DNA of 64,000 nt from Halomonas daqiaonensis (GCF_900109725.1 NZ_FOBC01000001.1:62001-126000); one strand, 5' to 3'. Numbered from the stretch's first letter, positions 26,301 to 34,819 are shown. Translations and numbers: made by a program. Notes: generated by a model not told the origin, from the sequence alone.

Positions 26301-27070
26301 AGATCCTCGGCGCCCAGAGCGCAATTGAGTCCGATGGAGAGCGGCCGGGCATGGCGTACCGAGTTCCAGAACGCTTCGGTGGTTTGGCCCGACAGGGTGC
26401 GTCCCGAGGCGTCGGTAATGGTGCCGGAAATCATCACCGGCAGGCGTTCGCCGCGTGCCGCGAAAACCTCTTCCAGGGCATAGATCGCCGCCTTGGCGTT
26501 GAGGGTGTCGAAGATGGTCTCGATCAGAATGAGATCGGCGCCGCCCTCGATCAGCGCCTCGGCGGCCTCGTAATAGTTCTCGCGCAGAGCGTCGAAGGTG
26601 ACATTGCGCTTGGACGGATCATTGACATCAGGGGAGAGCGACGCGGTGCGCGAGGTGGGGCCCAGAACGCCGGCCACATAGCGTGGCACCCCGGTCTCCT
26701 CGGCCACGGCATCGCAGACCGCTCGGGCCAGGCGCGCCGATTCCCGGTTGAGCTCGGGCACCAGCGCCTCCATTCCGTAGTCGGACTGGGAGAGACGGGT
26801 GCTGTTGAAGGTGTTGGTCTCGACGATGTCGGCCCCGGCTTCCAGGTACTGGCGATGAATTCGCGTCACCAGCTCCGGGCAGGTCAGGGCCAGCAGGTCA
26901 TTGTTGCCCTTGAGATCGCTCGGCCAGTCGGCGAAGCGCTCACCACGAAACTCCTGCTCGGAGAGCCCGGCATTCTGGAGCATGGTGCCCATGCCGCCGT
27001 CCAGCATCAGGATGCGTTCGTTGAGACGGTCGGTCAGCGTGGCGGTCAGGGCAGTGGGAACGGCGGCCAT
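23351..27070 (-). CDS. metH: Cobalamin-dependent methionine synthase MetH
   Basis: 1239 residues (E. coli 1227). MetH moves the methyl group of 5-methyltetrahydrofolate to homocysteine by way of methylcobalamin. In order: homocysteine domain with its zinc cysteines (GLNCALG, and GGCCGS near 315), pterin domain, cap and B12 domain with the cobalt-ligating His762 in DVHDIGKN (E. coli His759), and the C-terminal SAM-dependent reactivation domain. The ATG at 27070 was chosen because it aligns best with the family; an open frame continues to 27160 but lacks a ribosome binding site there. I recognised no riboswitch upstream. Confidence 0.96.
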   Translation of the reverse strand: MAAVPTALTATLTDRLNERILMLDGGMGTMLQNAGLSEQEFRGERFADWPSDLKGNNDLLALTCPELVTRIHRQYLEAGADIVETNTFNSTRLSQSDYGMEALVPELNRESARLARAVCDAVAEETGVPRYVAGVLGPTSRTASLSPDVNDPSKRNVTFDALRENYYEAAEALIEGGADLILIETIFDTLNAKAAIYALEEVFAARGERLPVMISGTITDASGRTLSGQTTEAFWNSVRHARPLSIGLNCALGAEDLRPYVEELASKADTFVSAHPNAGLPNEFGEYDQTPEEMAAIVAEFAESGLVNIIGGCCGSAPEHIAAIHAAIQGLAPRRVPERPRACRLSGLEPFNIDADSLFVNVGERTNVTGSARFKRLIVEEDYTTALDVALEQVENGAQIIDINMDEGMLESAEAMVHFLNLIAGEPDIARVPIMIDSSKWEIIEAGLKCVQGKAVVNSISMKEGEDAFREQATRCRRYGAAIIIMAFDEQGQADTFARKTEISRRAYRILVDELDFPPEDIIFDPNIFAIATGIEEHDNYAVDFIEATRWIRKHLPHAMVSGGVSNVSFSFRGNNPVREAIHSVFLYHAIRAGLTMGIVNAGQLAVYDDLPSELREAVEDVVLNRRSDSTERLLELADKYKGDGSGPARKEDLEWRSWAVEKRIEHALIKGVTAYIEEDTELARQRAERPIEVIEGPLMDGMNVVGDLFGDGKMFLPQVVKSARVMKQAVAYLIPYIEAEKSADSQAKGKIVMATVKGDVHDIGKNIVGVVLQCNNYEVIDLGVMVSAEKILQTARDENADIIGLSGLITPSLDEMVHVAKEMQRQGFDLPLLIGGATTSKAHTAVKIEPGYEHPVIYVTDASRAVGVAGKLLSPTLKPAYIDEIRADYDKVRERNAKRRPKAADLSYAEARKLKPVMDWDNYMPPQPAITGLEVFDDYDLEELVERLDWTPFFMSWQLAGKYPKILDDAKVGEAARNLFADAQAMLRKLIDEKRVQARGVIGLWPANSVDDDVIEVYADESRSEVIERLHHIRQQTTKNRDGVCHSLADFIAPRYDVTGEPSGKPDWIGGFAVTTGHGVEALAEQYKAAGDDYNAILVQSLTDRLAEAFAERLHERVRKEFWGYVPDETLDNSAIIAEKYQGIRPAPGYPACPDHTEKATLFRLLQATENAGLELTENFAMWPAAAVAGWYFSHPQSKYFSTGKITRDQVEALAERKGMTIEELERWLAPVLSYDPA

Positions 27071-27375
27071 GGGTCGATCAATCTCCAGCGTGGGCATCAG
27101 GGGGGCGAGCCAGCAGCGGGGCGCCTGGGGCGTCTTGTCGAGGGGTTGCGCTGCGGGCAAGGGGCGGTCCTGTCGGACTTCGACACATCGGCAGGCCGCC
27201 GGGAAAGACGCTCATCTTAGCAAAAGCCACGGCGCCACGGCAGGGGGCAGGCTAAAACCCAGCAATTCAGTCGGGATTGTGTCGACCGCATAGGTCGCTT
27301 ACCATAGAGGGCATCACACTTTCAGTACATGTCGCGAGGTCAGCCGCCGCGGCATGTCGCGATAGCGAGAGCACC
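27071..27375. other. Divergent metH-nfuA intergenic region (305 bases)
   Basis: No gene is seen. It holds a candidate nfuA promoter with a dyad between its boxes, two copies of CATGTCGCGA (27328-27337 and 27353-27362) just before nfuA, and on the minus strand a TAAGAT hexamer (27214-27219) that may be the metH -10 box. I could not match it to a cobalamin or SAH riboswitch. Confidence 0.6.
27277..27305 (+). promoter_or_regulatory. Candidate nfuA promoter with dyad between -35 and -10
   Basis: TTGTGT (27277) and TACCAT (27300) are 17 bases apart. The inverted repeat CGACC-GCATA-GGTCG (27283-27297) fills the spacer, a position where a bound repressor would block transcription. The -10 box is a weak match, so this is tentative. 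Confidence 0.4.
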
Positions 27376-27966
27376 ATGAGCGAAAGCATCCAGATCACCG
27401 ACAGTGCACAGGACTACCTCGCCGAACTGCTCGAGAAGCAGAACGTCGAGGGCATCGCGGTCCGCATCTTCATTACCCAGCCGGGTACTCCCTACGCCGA
27501 GACCTGCCTGGCCTACTGCCGGCCCGGCGAGGAAGAGCCCAACGATGAACTGCTGGAGCTCGAGAAGATCCGTGTCTACCTGGACAAGAACAGCCTTCCC
27601 TTCCTCGAGGAGGCCGTGGTCGACTTCAACGCCGACCGCATGGGCGGGCAGCTGACCATCAAGGCACCCAATGCCAAGATGCCCAAGGTCAACGCCGACA
27701 GCCCGCTCGAGGATCGCGTCAACTATATCCTCTACAGTGAGATCAACCCGGGACTGGCCTCCCACGGCGGCGAGATCAAGCTGGTCGAGCTGACTGACGA
27801 CCAGGTGGCGATCCTGGCGTTCGGCGGCGGCTGCCAGGGCTGCGCCGCGGTAGACCTCACCCTCAAGGACGGTGTGGAGAGGACCCTGCTGGAGCGCATC
27901 CCGGAACTCGCCGGGATCCGCGACGTGACCGACCATACGGATACCACCAACGCCTATTACAGGTGA
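27376..27966 (+). CDS. nfuA: Fe-S cluster carrier protein NfuA
   Basis: 196 residues. A degenerate A-type scaffold domain (1-95) precedes the Nfu domain (about 108-185) with the cluster-binding CxxC at C153 and C156 ([11 protein letters not shown]), matching E. coli NfuA C149 and C152. NfuA delivers [4Fe-4S] clusters to enzymes such as aconitase, especially under oxidative stress. An open frame runs upstream, but the ATG at 27376 preceded by GCGAGAG gives the family length. Cytoplasmic. Confidence 0.95.
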   Translation: MSESIQITDSAQDYLAELLEKQNVEGIAVRIFITQPGTPYAETCLAYCRPGEEEPNDELLELEKIRVYLDKNSLPFLEEAVVDFNADRMGGQLTIKAPNAKMPKVNADSPLEDRVNYILYSEINPGLASHGGEIKLVELTDDQVAILAFGGGCQGCAAVDLTLKDGVERTLLERIPELAGIRDVTDHTDTTNAYYR

Positions 27967-28033
27967 ATGGTGAATTGAGAGTGGTGACAGAAGAGGTGTG
28001 AAGGCCAGGCGTCTTAACTCCTCCTTGCTTCTC

Positions 28034-29071
28034 TCACTCTCGGGACTCAGAAGGCTCCGCCACGGCGGGGCTTTCGTCGTTCTCGGGCACCTCCTCATGG
28101 GGCCGGTCAGGCACCGGTGCCCGCCAGAGGCAGCGGTGGAGCTGGGTCTCCAGATCGCGCAGTCGGCGTACCTGCTCCTCCAGCAACTGTTTCTGCTCGT
28201 CTATGCGCGCCTGCATCAGGATCTGTTCATGCTGCAGGGTTCGAGTCCGCTCCTCGGCCTGGTGGCGCGCCCACTCGGTTTCGCGGTGACGCTTTTCCTC
28301 TTCGGTCAGGGCGCCGCGCGCCTGCTGTACCAGCTGCTGAGCCTGCTCCAGCCGTTCTTCGAGCTGCTGCGACCTCTGGGTATGACGCTTGTCGGCGGCC
28401 TGCCGCTCCTGGCGTGCCTCGTCGAGCAGCCCCATCAGCCGCGCCTCGCTGCTCTCGTGACGCTTTTCCTCCCGTGACAGGCGTTCCTGGTGGTGTGCTG
28501 CCTGCTCGGTCAGGGCCTGCTGCTGCTCACGTACCTGGCGCTCGTTCTCCTGCTGCAGGTTTGCCAGTTGCGCCTGGATGCGTGTCTGCCGGGTAGTGAG
28601 CTTCCCCTCGCGCTCCGCCAGCGCATCACGCTCAGCCTCGCGACGCGCCAGCTCACCACTCTGTTCCTCGAGGCGCTGCTCGGTTCGCGCCAGGTGGGCC
28701 GCCAGCGCTGACTCCCGCTGTTCAGCGTCCTCTGCGTGGCGCAACGCCTCGCTGGCTTCCTCCCGAGCCGCCACCACGCGGCCCTCTGCCTCCTCCCGGT
28801 AGTGGGCGAGGGCCTCGTTGGCAGAGGTCTGTGCCTTCTCCCACAACGACTCGGCGAGCTCCTGCAGCGCCTCGGGCATACCGCGCGGTGGGGGTAGGTC
28901 GCGATTCTCCTCACGCCGTGTTCGCCACTCTCGCAGGTGTTCGCTGATGGTCGTGAAGCTGCCCGTTCCCAGCACCTCGCGCACCTTGTGCACGCTGGGC
29001 GCCTCTCCCTTTTCCAGCAGGGCATCGATGGCCCGCTGGACATCCTCGTAACGTACGCCGCTGCGCGCCAT
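28034..29071 (-). CDS. KfrA-like DNA-binding coiled-coil protein
   Basis: 345 residues. Residues 1-110 match the KfrA N-terminal DNA-binding domain (YEDVQRAIDALLEKGEAPSVHKVREVLGTGSFTTISEHL). Residues 115-310 are an almost unbroken charged heptad coiled coil, and the tail is acidic. KfrA of plasmid RK2 is an autorepressor whose coiled coil helps segregation. Here the gene is chromosomal and divergent from a tyrosine recombinase, with a 26-bp palindrome between them as the likely operator. GAGGA before the ATG supports the start. The client process is unknown. Confidence 0.85.
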   Translation of the reverse strand: MARSGVRYEDVQRAIDALLEKGEAPSVHKVREVLGTGSFTTISEHLREWRTRREENRDLPPPRGMPEALQELAESLWEKAQTSANEALAHYREEAEGRVVAAREEASEALRHAEDAEQRESALAAHLARTEQRLEEQSGELARREAERDALAEREGKLTTRQTRIQAQLANLQQENERQVREQQQALTEQAAHHQERLSREEKRHESSEARLMGLLDEARQERQAADKRHTQRSQQLEERLEQAQQLVQQARGALTEEEKRHRETEWARHQAEERTRTLQHEQILMQARIDEQKQLLEEQVRRLRDLETQLHRCLWRAPVPDRPHEEVPENDESPAVAEPSESRE

Positions 29072-29110
29072 GGCCTTGTCCTCGTAGTGGTCTGCCGGGG
29101 GTATTCCTGG

Positions 29111-29149
29111 CTATCTAGCGCAGTATACCCGCTGGATGCTAGAGATAGA
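29111..29149. repeat. Imperfect inverted repeat beside the kfrA start
   Basis: CTATCTAGC and GCTAGAGATAG are inverted relative to each other, with a two-base bulge, across about 19 bases. It lies between the kfrA start and the large palindrome and may be a second binding site or part of the kfrA promoter. Confidence 0.4.
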
Positions 29150-29154
29150 AGATA

Positions 29155-29180
29155 ATTTACGTTTTACGTAAAACGTAAAT
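29155..29180. promoter_or_regulatory. 26-bp perfect palindrome, candidate KfrA operator
   Basis: The left half ATTTACGTTTTAC is followed by its exact reverse complement with no spacer, giving 26 bp with full symmetry and internal ACGTTTTACGT-type repeats. It sits in the centre of the AT-rich gap between the divergent kfrA-like and recombinase genes. KfrA proteins autoregulate through inverted repeats in their own promoter. It could instead be a recombination site. Confidence 0.65.
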
Positions 29181-29286
29181 ATATTTATCTTTAGGCAATA
29201 TAAATCAAGATTACGCGGCTTATCTTGCTTATTTGGAAAGGCGCGACGGACAATAGGTGGCAAGTCAATATAAGGAATGCCTAGAG

Positions 29287-30507
29287 ATGGCGAGGGATAC
29301 AGACAGCGAGGATCTTCACAACCAGCCGGTTAGCACCGAACTTGCTCGCCTCGACCCCATGACCATGCCCCTCCTCGCTGGGGCGCGGCATATTTCTGCC
29401 AGCACGGATGCCGAGGCTTTGGCGCAGTGGCTCGACGAATATCGGGCGAGCCCTCGGACCCAACGTGCCTATCGTCGCGAGGCGCAGCGCCTGATGCTGT
29501 GGCTGGTGGAGCAGGGCAGGGGGCTCGACGAGCTGCGCCGGGAAGACCTGGACCGCTTCGAGGCCTTCCTGGCTGATCCGCGCCCCGCGGAGCGCTGGAT
29601 CGGACCGGTACGCCCGCGAAACGATCCGCGCTGGCGTCCCTTCCGCGGACCACTGTCGCCCGCCAGCCGCCGTCAGAGCCTGGTCATCCTGCAGGGCATG
29701 TTCGCCTGGCTAGTGGAGGCGGGCTGGGTGAGCCACAACCCCTTCCGCCTGATGCGCGACAAGCGCCGGCGCCTGGACAATCGCCAGGGGAGCATCGAGC
29801 GCTACCTGGAACGTCCCCTCTGGGACTGGCTGTGGGACTGGCTGAATCGACCGGCGGAGCAGGGCACCTCGCCCCGACGCCGTTATGAGCTGACGCGACG
29901 GCGCCTGGTGTTCGGCTTCGCCTACCTGCTGGCTCCGCGGATCAGCGAGATAAGCGCGGCACGCATGAACGACTTCCAGCGCCGCGAGGGCCGCTGGTGG
30001 TGGAGCGTGGTGGGAAAGGGCGACAAGATGGCGCGCATCCCGGTGCCGCCGGACATGATGGAACTGCTCGGCGAGTGGCGCGGGGCACTGGGACTGTCGA
30101 CGGAGCCGCTACCCGATGATGCCTCACCCCTGTTGCGGACCCTGGATGGCCGCCGAGGACTTGGCGACAACCGCCTCTATCGGCTTGTCCGCGATGGCTT
30201 TCGTGAGGCGGCAGAGGCGCTCGCGCGCGAGGCCGGCGACAACGCCCGGGCCGAGGTCCAGCGCCTGCGTCAGGCGACACCGCACTGGCTGCGCCATACA
30301 GCCTTGACGCACCAGGCACAGGCCGGAGTGGAACTGCGCTACCTGGCCGCGACGGCCCGCCATTCGCGACTCGACACCACGGCGCGCTACCTGCATGCCG
30401 AGGACGAGGAGTGGCATCGCCAGCAGGCGCGCCATGGGCTGGGAGTCGGAAGGGCGAAGGCGGAACCTACCATGGATGATCGTGAAGGCAGTCATGAGCC
30501 GTTATAA
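29287..30507 (+). CDS. Tyrosine recombinase / site-specific integrase
   Basis: 406 residues from the ATG at 29287; a GTG at 29257 is an alternative, adding ten residues, and the residue numbers here use that longer form. It has an N-terminal SAM-like DNA-binding domain (about 50-160) and a catalytic domain. The catalytic set is complete: R228 in APRISEI, K254 in GKGDK, H343 and R346 in HWLRH, H369 in ARHS and the nucleophile Y378 in ARYLH. The motif ATARHS replaces the usual LGHS. It resembles XerD-like integrases but has an insert at 105-135 rich in Arg and Pro. No attachment site or other mobile gene is seen nearby. Confidence 0.88.
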   Translation: MARDTDSEDLHNQPVSTELARLDPMTMPLLAGARHISASTDAEALAQWLDEYRASPRTQRAYRREAQRLMLWLVEQGRGLDELRREDLDRFEAFLADPRPAERWIGPVRPRNDPRWRPFRGPLSPASRRQSLVILQGMFAWLVEAGWVSHNPFRLMRDKRRRLDNRQGSIERYLERPLWDWLWDWLNRPAEQGTSPRRRYELTRRRLVFGFAYLLAPRISEISAARMNDFQRREGRWWWSVVGKGDKMARIPVPPDMMELLGEWRGALGLSTEPLPDDASPLLRTLDGRRGLGDNRLYRLVRDGFREAAEALAREAGDNARAEVQRLRQATPHWLRHTALTHQAQAGVELRYLAATARHSRLDTTARYLHAEDEEWHRQQARHGLGVGRAKAEPTMDDREGSHEPL

Positions 30508-30534
30508 TGGTGTCAATCACTTCCAGGAGAAACC

Positions 30535-30963
30535 ATGAGTGCCGAGATAACCGCCGAACAGGCCCAGCAGGAGCTTCTCGACGAGTTCGAGATGTTCGAC
30601 AACTGGATGGATCGTTACCAGTACATCATCGACATGGGCAAGCAGCTGCCGGCCTTTCCCGAGGAGTGGAAAGTCGACGAGCTGAAGATTCAGGGCTGCC
30701 AGTCCAATGTCTGGATGCACCACCGGCGCGAAGGCGAGACTCTGCACTTCGATGCGGTCTCCGATGCCGCCATCGTCTCCGGGCTGATCGCCGTGCTGAT
30801 GCGCATCTACAACGACCGGCACCCGGCAGACATTCGCGCCACCAGCCCGCACTTCATGAAGGACCTGGGGCTCGACAAGCACCTTTCGCCGACCCGCAGC
30901 AACGGCCTCAACGCCATGCTGGAGCGGATCTATCGCGTGGCCGAGGCAGAGGTGGCTGCCTGA
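30535..30963 (+). CDS. sufE: SufE-family cysteine desulfuration protein
   Basis: 142 residues. SufE takes the persulfide from a SufS-type desulfurase on a single cysteine, here C55 in KIQGCQSNVW, and stimulates Fe-S assembly. The rest matches the family (DRYQYIIDMGKQLP, ATSPHFMKDLGLDKHLSPTRSNGL). AGGAG six bases upstream sets the start. No sufS is next to it; it lies 27 bases after the recombinase. The E. coli relative CsdE is also possible. Confidence 0.93.
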   Translation: MSAEITAEQAQQELLDEFEMFDNWMDRYQYIIDMGKQLPAFPEEWKVDELKIQGCQSNVWMHHRREGETLHFDAVSDAAIVSGLIAVLMRIYNDRHPADIRATSPHFMKDLGLDKHLSPTRSNGLNAMLERIYRVAEAEVAA

Positions 30964-31317
30964 TCAGCGGCTGCCTGGCTCCTGTTCGTCTGTCCGGCAG
31001 CGAAACTGCTCGTCCAGTTCCGGGTCCTCCCTGCAGAGTCGCTCGCTGGGGCCATCCGGGACCGGGTCGATGCCCCCTTCGCAGCCCGGGTGGCATCGAG
31101 CAATCCGCCGCAAGGCCATGAGCCCACCCTTCAGCGGGCCATGTACCTGCAGCGCCTCCTGCGTATAGCTCGAGCAGCTTGGCCAGTAGCGGCAGCGAGG
31201 CCCCAGCAGCGGGCTCAGGGTGAGCTGGTACACCCTTACCGCAGCGATCATCAGCCAGCCGAGGGCTCGGCCCAGCCAGCGCAACAGGCGCTGGACTCCC
31301 GTGGCCAGGCAGGACAC
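30964..31317 (-). CDS. yidD: Membrane protein insertion efficiency factor YidD
   Basis: 117 residues. YidD helps YidC insert membrane proteins. The conserved core is YQLTLSPLLGPRCRYWPSCSSY, then GLMALRRIARCHPGCEGGIDPVP. A hydrophobic or amphipathic N-terminus associates with the inner membrane. The start is a GTG six bases after the hisI stop region with AAGGG at a suitable distance. YidD genes usually lie between rnpA and yidC; here it is the last gene of a zur-hisI-yidD run, an unusual place. Confidence 0.9.
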   Translation of the reverse strand: MSCLATGVQRLLRWLGRALGWLMIAAVRVYQLTLSPLLGPRCRYWPSCSSYTQEALQVHGPLKGGLMALRRIARCHPGCEGGIDPVPDGPSERLCREDPELDEQFRCRTDEQEPGSR

Positions 31318-31320
31318 GTC

Positions 31321-31761
31321 TCAGCCCTTGCCGTAGAGGGTGTCGGGGTCGATCAAGGGGTCGCTCGCGATGCGCGCCTCGTCGCCCTCGAGTGCCACGT
31401 AGAAGCAGCTGCGTCTGCCGCTATGGCAGGCGGGTCCTGTCTGGTCCACCTGTAACAGCAGGGTGTCGCCGTCACAATCCAGCGCCGCGCCCTTGAGCTG
31501 CTGCTGCTGGCCGGAACTCTCGCCCTTGCGCCACAGCTTGCCCCGCGAGCGCGACCAGTAGCAGACGCTGCCGGTGCGCAAGGTCTCGTCCAGGGCTTCG
31601 TGATTCATCCAGGCCATCATCAGCACCTCGCCGCTGTCATACTGCTGGGCGATGGCCGGGATCAGACCGTCGGCGTTGAAACGGATAGCCTCGAGGATTT
31701 CGGCCAAGGGGATGCGGCTGTCGCCGGGGGCCCGTTCGAGGGCCTTGAAGGTATCGCTCAT
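31321..31761 (-). CDS. hisI: Phosphoribosyl-AMP cyclohydrolase HisI
   Basis: 146 residues. HisI hydrolyses phosphoribosyl-AMP in step three of histidine synthesis and needs zinc. Zinc-site residues are visible in LDCDGDT and GPACHSGRRSCF, with the substrate block MMAWMNHEALDETL and CYWSRSRGKLWRKGESSG. No other his gene is near. The ATG overlaps the stop of zur, so it is co-translated with the zinc regulator, which suggests this may be a zinc-responsive HisI paralogue. GGAG five bases upstream supports the start. Confidence 0.93.
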   Translation of the reverse strand: MSDTFKALERAPGDSRIPLAEILEAIRFNADGLIPAIAQQYDSGEVLMMAWMNHEALDETLRTGSVCYWSRSRGKLWRKGESSGQQQQLKGAALDCDGDTLLLQVDQTGPACHSGRRSCFYVALEGDEARIASDPLIDPDTLYGKG

Positions 31762-32231
31762 GGAAACTCCGCAGGGGCAGCAGGGCGCACGGGCGCCTGC
31801 CGGCAGGCATCACACTGGCCCAGCAGTTCGATGGTCTGGCGCTGGACCTCGAAACCGAGCTCCCGGGCGCGCCGTGCCAGATGGTCATTGATCTCGTCCA
31901 GATGCAGTTCCTCGACCCGGCCACAGAGACGACAGATCAGCAACTGGAAGCCGTGAGCATGCTCCGGACAGGGGCAGGCCACATAGGCATTGAGTGACTC
32001 GATGCGATGCACCAGCCCCTGATCGATGAGAAATTCCAGGGCGCGATAGACGGTAGGCGGTCGTGCCGCAGCATGCTCCGCCGCCAGGCGATCGAGCAGG
32101 TCGTAGGCTTTCAGGCTACCGGGAGCATCGGCGATCATCTCCAGCACCCGTCGGCGGATCGGCGTGAAGCGTGCGCCGCGCTGCTGGCACTGCCGTTCGG
32201 CCTGTCGGATCATGTCGCGGGGATCGGTCAT
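31758..32231 (-). CDS. zur: Zinc uptake regulator Zur (Fur family)
   Basis: 157 residues. A winged helix (RFTPIRRRVLEMI, then RPPTVYRALEFLIDQGLVHRIESLNAYVACP) is followed by a dimerisation domain with the structural zinc cysteines C100, C103, C140 and C143 and the Zur-type motif CPCPEHAHGF, which separates it from Fur. Zur represses zinc uptake genes when zinc is plentiful. No znuABC is nearby. The ATG at 32231 fits the family length; the open frame running to 32489 is not supported. No clear Zur box was found upstream. Confidence 0.9.
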   Translation of the reverse strand: MTDPRDMIRQAERQCQQRGARFTPIRRRVLEMIADAPGSLKAYDLLDRLAAEHAAARPPTVYRALEFLIDQGLVHRIESLNAYVACPCPEHAHGFQLLICRLCGRVEELHLDEINDHLARRARELGFEVQRQTIELLGQCDACRQAPVRPAAPAEFP

Positions 32232-32304
32232 GGCACCCGGGCGATGGCTGGGAGAAAGCGACATTCTACGCGCGGGGCCGGCGAGGGACCAGCCGCGGCC
32301 GCTG

Positions 32305-33267
32305 TCAAGCCGTCTCGCGCAGCTCACTGGAGCGAGCGAAATGGTGCTGCGCGAAGGCGACCCTTTCCTCGGCAGCGACTCCCTCGGGCTGGCGTTCGAC
32401 CAGATCGAGCCGCGAGCGCAGCCCCTCGCCATTAGCCATCTGGATCGCCAGGCCGGGACGGGCGTTGAGCTCCAGCAGCATAGGGCCATGGTCCCGATCG
32501 AGCACCATGTCGGTTCCCAAATAGCCCAGGCCAGTCATCTCGAAACAGCCCGCGGCCAATCGCAACAGCGTGCCCCAGTCAGTGATGCGCAGGCTGGCGA
32601 GCTCGTGCCCGGTATCGGGATGGTCATGGCGCGTGCGATCGAACTGCACTCCCCGGATCGCTGTGCCGCTGGCGATGTCGATGCCCACGCCCACGGCACC
32701 CTGGTGCAGGTTGGCCTTGCCGTCCGAGGCGGCGGTGGAGAGACGCATCATCGCCATCACAGGATAGCCCTGAAAGACGATGACCCGGATGTCCGGCACC
32801 CCCTCGTAGGTGTATTCGGCGAAGGATTCGTCGAAGTTGATCAGTGCCTCGACCAAGGCGACATCCGGCGAGCCCCCCAGGGAATAGAGCCCGGAGAGTA
32901 TATTGGAGACATGCCGCTCCACGTCGGCGAGGGTCAGCTGGACGCCGCTGGGCTTGATGTAGCGACCGTCCTCGAACCGCTCGACGACCAGGATACCCTT
33001 GCCGCCGCTGCCCTTGGCCGGTTTGATCACGAACCCGCTGTGGCCGGAGAGCGTGGCACCGAGCTGCTTGATGCCGAACTGGGTCGTCACGGTACCGATC
33101 AGCGCCGGAGTGGTGATGCCATACTCCTGGGCCAGCAACTTGGTCTTGAGCTTGTCGTCCACCAGTGGAAAGAGCCGGCGCCTGTTATAGCGGCCGATAT
33201 AGCGGATGTTGCGCCGGTTCATGCCGATGATTCCCTTGGCACGCAGGCGGGCGGGGGTCGTCCACAT
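32305..33267 (-). CDS. Alpha-L-glutamate ligase-like ATP-grasp protein
   Basis: 320 residues of ATP-grasp fold related to RimK. Evidence is FVIKPAKGSGGKGILVV near 80, the metal-binding LLELNARPGLAIQMAN near 280, and the N-terminal NRRNIRYIGRYNRRRLFPLVDDKL. RimK-type enzymes join amino acids to peptide or protein ends. It lies four bases after the transglutaminase-like gene, and with the retropepsin-like gene forms a trio conserved in many proteobacteria. AGAGGA eight bases upstream supports the ATG. Substrate unknown. Confidence 0.87.
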   Translation of the reverse strand: MWTTPARLRAKGIIGMNRRNIRYIGRYNRRRLFPLVDDKLKTKLLAQEYGITTPALIGTVTTQFGIKQLGATLSGHSGFVIKPAKGSGGKGILVVERFEDGRYIKPSGVQLTLADVERHVSNILSGLYSLGGSPDVALVEALINFDESFAEYTYEGVPDIRVIVFQGYPVMAMMRLSTAASDGKANLHQGAVGVGIDIASGTAIRGVQFDRTRHDHPDTGHELASLRITDWGTLLRLAAGCFEMTGLGYLGTDMVLDRDHGPMLLELNARPGLAIQMANGEGLRSRLDLVERQPEGVAAEERVAFAQHHFARSSELRETA

Positions 33268-33271
33268 GGCG

Positions 33272-34777
33272 TCAGTCCTCTGTAACCGGCTTGAAGCGAC
33301 GCAGCTCGAGCAGGCGATAGCCGGTATAGTTGCCGAGCATCAGGATCAACGCCATCAGGATCAACTGGACGCCGAGGAAGTTGAAGGTAATGTGGCGAAT
33401 CCAGGGGTTGTTCATCGCCAGATAGGCCAGAACCGCAGTGATCAGGCTGCCACCGCCCTGGATCAGCACCTGTTTGGGGCCTTCCTCCTCCCAGAGGATC
33501 GACATCCGCTCGATAGTCCAGGAGAGAATGATCATCGGAAAGAAAGTGATGGTCAGGCCGGCGTTGAGGCCGAAGCGGTAAGAGAGCACGGAGAACACCG
33601 AGATGATGGCGATGACCGTGATGATCACCGCCGTCACTCGTGCCACCAGCAGCAGGTTCAGGTAGGAGAGGTAGTTGCGGATCACCAATCCCACGGCCAC
33701 CACCAGCAGGAAGCCGATCAGCCCGGTGACCAGCGTGGTCTGGATGAAGGCCAGAGCAATCAGCACGGGCATGAAGGTACCCGAGGTCTTGATGCCGACC
33801 AGTACCCGAAGGATCACCACCATGAGTGCGCCGATGGGGATCAGCAGAATGGTCTGGAACAGCGCCTGCTCTTCCAAGGGCAAACTGTGGATCGAGAAAT
33901 TCAGCAGGGTGTCATCGGCCAGCTGACTGCGCACGGCTGCCGCAGCTGGCTGGTTGCGGGAAAGCATCGAGAAGTCGACCCGCGAGTTGCTCCCGCCCTG
34001 GACCTCGAGCACGGCCTCTCCGGCGGACTCCCAGAGCAGCAGGTTGTCCGGCCGGCCCCGGCTACCGGTATTGGGATCGAACAGCGCCCACTCCTGCTCG
34101 TCGAAGACCTGGATCCAGGGCGTCAGGCTCTGACGCCGGCGGCCGTGATCAAGTAGCAGGCCGCTGACCTCGCGGGCCGGCACGCCGGCCTGGTTGAGAA
34201 GACGCACGAGCAGTGGAGTGCGGTCGAACTGGGTCAACAGGAGGCGGGCATTCTCGTCCTGACGATCTTCCGTGAAATCACCAATCAACTCGCGCGCGAA
34301 GGTGAAAGGGTCGGCACTGTGCGACCAGGCCTGCTCGATCACCTGACTGGCCGCAGTGTCGTAGGGCGTCTCCCAGACGATGTCACGTCGCGGAGGAGGG
34401 GAGGCAATCTTCGGATTGCGCGATGCCGGGGCAACCAATGCCTGAACGCTGTAGAAGAGTTGCTGGCTGCCGATGGCATCACGAGTGGTCCATTCGGCGC
34501 GGCGATCGCCGTTCTCCTCGAGGAAGGCCAGGCCGTAGCCAGGCGAAGCCGTATGCTCGGTGAGAATGCGAAAGCCTTCCTGGCTCGAGGGCAGCGCCAT
34601 GTTGACCTTGGCCGGTCCGCCATCGGCGATGAAGTTGACCTGGGCCTCGATCTCCCAGACCTGGCGTTGCTCACCCGGTGTCCAGGGCACCTCGAACTGC
34701 ACGTGGCGGTGGATGCTGAGGGCAACACCGGCCACCATCAGGAAGGCGACGATCAGATAGAAGGGCAGTCGTGACAT
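33272..34777 (-). CDS. Inactive transglutaminase fused to seven membrane helices
   Basis: 501 residues. A signal-anchor helix (5-22) leads to a periplasmic region of about 300 residues. Its second half resembles a transglutaminase core (LLVRLLNQAGVPAREVSG, then PWIQVFDEQEWALFDPNTG) but lacks the catalytic cysteine. Residues 335-490 hold about seven membrane helices. The family sits between an ATP-grasp ligase and a retropepsin-like protein and probably anchors or presents their substrate; this is inference. AAGGA before the ATG fits. Confidence 0.87.
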   Translation of the reverse strand: MSRLPFYLIVAFLMVAGVALSIHRHVQFEVPWTPGEQRQVWEIEAQVNFIADGGPAKVNMALPSSQEGFRILTEHTASPGYGLAFLEENGDRRAEWTTRDAIGSQQLFYSVQALVAPASRNPKIASPPPRRDIVWETPYDTAASQVIEQAWSHSADPFTFARELIGDFTEDRQDENARLLLTQFDRTPLLVRLLNQAGVPAREVSGLLLDHGRRRQSLTPWIQVFDEQEWALFDPNTGSRGRPDNLLLWESAGEAVLEVQGGSNSRVDFSMLSRNQPAAAAVRSQLADDTLLNFSIHSLPLEEQALFQTILLIPIGALMVVILRVLVGIKTSGTFMPVLIALAFIQTTLVTGLIGFLLVVAVGLVIRNYLSYLNLLLVARVTAVIITVIAIISVFSVLSYRFGLNAGLTITFFPMIILSWTIERMSILWEEEGPKQVLIQGGGSLITAVLAYLAMNNPWIRHITFNFLGVQLILMALILMLGNYTGYRLLELRRFKPVTED

Positions 34778-34819
34778 GAGTCTTCCTTGAGGGGGCTTGA
34801 GTCAGGCGACATCACAACG

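Noticed and set aside
27071..27375. Cobalamin or SAH riboswitch before metH
   Set aside because: These riboswitches control metH in some bacteria, but I could not match their conserved core elements by eye.
28034..30507. Prophage or integrative element around the recombinase
   Set aside because: The neighbours are core Fe-S genes. No tRNA, att repeats, capsid, relaxase or toxin genes are visible nearby.
32232..32304. Zur box upstream of zur
   Set aside because: No AT-rich palindrome of the Zur type was seen in this short GC-rich gap.
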